Of a stretch of DNA of 6,384 nucleotides, positions 6,301-6,384 are shown piece by piece (the first letter of the stretch is position 1; every line of letters starts with the position of its first letter). Origin of the DNA: Bacillota bacterium (GTDB taxonomy: Bacteria; Bacillota; Clostridia; Peptostreptococcales; Anaerovoracaceae); contig JAGATO010000207.1 of NCBI GenBank assembly GCA_017621195.1, forward strand, positions 1 through 6,384, read 5' to 3'. The notes under the pieces are model-generated. The model did not search any database, was not told the origin of the DNA, and saw only the letters and a program-made list of their open reading frames with translations. A program made the position numbers and the translations under genes.

Positions 6301-6384
6301 AGAGAAAGATCAACGTGGGCGACAAGATGGCCGGACGTCACGGAAACGAGGGTGTTATTTCCCGAATCCTGCCCCAGGAGGATA
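3375..6384 (+). CDS. rpoB: DNA-directed RNA polymerase beta subunit (3' end outside window)
   Basis: The beta subunit forms, with beta', the catalytic cleft of RNA polymerase. AAGGAGG (3361-3367), seven bases before ATG 3375, fixes the start (MPQPIKIGRKTRMSYSKI). The frame is open to the window end, giving 1003 complete codons. Firmicutes RpoB is usually about 1150-1250 residues, so some 200 residues are missing. The protrusion and lobe domains fill about the first 480 residues. The fork/rifampicin region follows, with GSSQLSQFMDQNNP starting near 529. Asp538, His548 and Ser553 match E. coli D516, H526 and S531, all the usual rifampicin-sensitive residues. Next come ETPEGPNIGLIGSL and then NYEDAIILNE, with Glu832 and Asp833 matching E. 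coli E813 and D814. The flap region and VGDKMAGRHGNEG close the visible part. Lys984 matches E. coli K1065, but Glu992 stands where the normally invariant K1073 should be. rpoC presumably follows beyond the window. Confidence 0.98.
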   Translation, partial: MPQPIKIGRKTRMSYSKIKEVAPMPNLIEIQTASYDWFMKEGLKEVFEDISPIRDYADNLVLEFIDYSISDAPKYDQEECKERDVTYAAPLKVRVRLVNKETGEVKEQEVFMGDFPIMTEQGTFIYNGAERVIVTQLVRSPGPYYDYTLDKSGNKMFSTTIIPNRGAWLEYETDANESLSVRVDRTRKQPITALLRALSYKSVEEKMESERRKNPGMTDADLAKKIRRVGEYHTQIAGTLYEGSNAEIQAVFGHDDRLEKSLSKDTTTNYEEGLKEIYKKLRPGEPATFDSAYELIEALFFDAKRYDLAKVGRYKYNKKLGLSNRIVGCNLAEDVVSPSTGEILGEKGQRITRDLAFAIEDSGCEFVFVESKITEGKSVKIIGNNFVALQDYVPFSIEGTKLPKKVFYPVLKEILESEDAADPDKLKKLITEMKNELSPKHIIFDDIIASVSYLLNLTEGIGQVDDIDHLGNRRLRTVGELLQNQFRIGLARMERVVKERMTIQDMEATTPQALMNIRPVTAAIKEFFGSSQLSQFMDQNNPLAELTHKRRLSALGPGGLSRERAGFEVRDVHHSHYGRMCPIETPEGPNIGLIGSLTTYGIVNEYGFIETPYRRIDKETGIVSHDIQYLTADEEENIIIAQANEPLDEEGHFVNKKVVARGAGGEIGLYDREKADYMDVSPRQVVSVATAMIPFLENDDANRALMGANMQRQAVPLLVSDAPRVGTGMEYQAACDSGVVILCKNSGVVEFVDAERIKIRRDDGNGVDEYKMLKYKRSNQGTCINQKPIVSHGEHIEKGEVVADGPSTDQGEIALGKNLLIGFMTWEGYNYEDAIILNERLLMDDVLTSIHIEEYESEARDTKLGPEEITRDIPNVGEDALKNLDEDGIIHIGAEVDAGDILVGKVTPKGETELTAEERLLRAIFGEKAREVRDTSLRVPHGETGIVVDVRIFTRENGDELPPGVNKLVRCYIATKRKINVGDKMAGRHGNEGVISRILPQED

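Noticed and set aside
5691..6341. Open frame of 216 codons on the minus strand inside rpoB
   Set aside because: Antisense shadow of rpoB, with no recognisable protein family.

Overview
The window looks like chromosome from a low-to-mid GC Gram-positive anaerobe of the Clostridia (Eubacteriales). The RpoB sequence is Firmicutes-type: it lacks the large insertion that proteobacterial RpoB carries before the GDKMAGRHGN motif. The ribosome binding sites are strong AAGGAGG/AAGGGGA sites, and a surface protein carries SLH domains. I cannot name the genus.

Layout, all on the + strand. Positions 1 to about 1453 are a group II intron. Its ribozyme 5' domains fill 1-302, followed by a maturase/reverse transcriptase gene (303-1384), domain V and domain VI. 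The maturase gene is broken: an internal deletion of roughly 100 codons, with a frameshift, removed the RT core carrying the first catalytic Asp. The junction lies in a GCCGGA hexamer, which suggests microhomology. The intron's 5' end is at or just outside the window edge.

Positions 1455-1557 hold an unidentified element of about 100 nt. It can fold into a long interrupted hairpin and is followed directly by a rho-independent terminator (1558-1598). An extended -10 promoter (1604-1631) then drives a 464-residue secreted protein (1696-3090) with a signal peptide, three SLH modules and a C-terminal domain resembling DUF6612. A strong terminator follows. The 284-bp gap to the next gene contains two short direct repeats, a perfect palindrome and a second extended -10 promoter. 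The last 3 kb is the 5' part of rpoB (3375 to the window end).

The genes do not form one operon. The SLH gene and rpoB each have their own promoter and are separated by a terminator, and rpoB is not directly preceded by rplL as it usually is in bacteria. The three points most worth a second look are a Lys-to-Glu change at a normally invariant active-site position of RpoB (residue 992), the unassigned structured element at 1455-1557, and the microhomology deletion in the intron maturase. I see no clear evidence of a wholly new multi-gene system.
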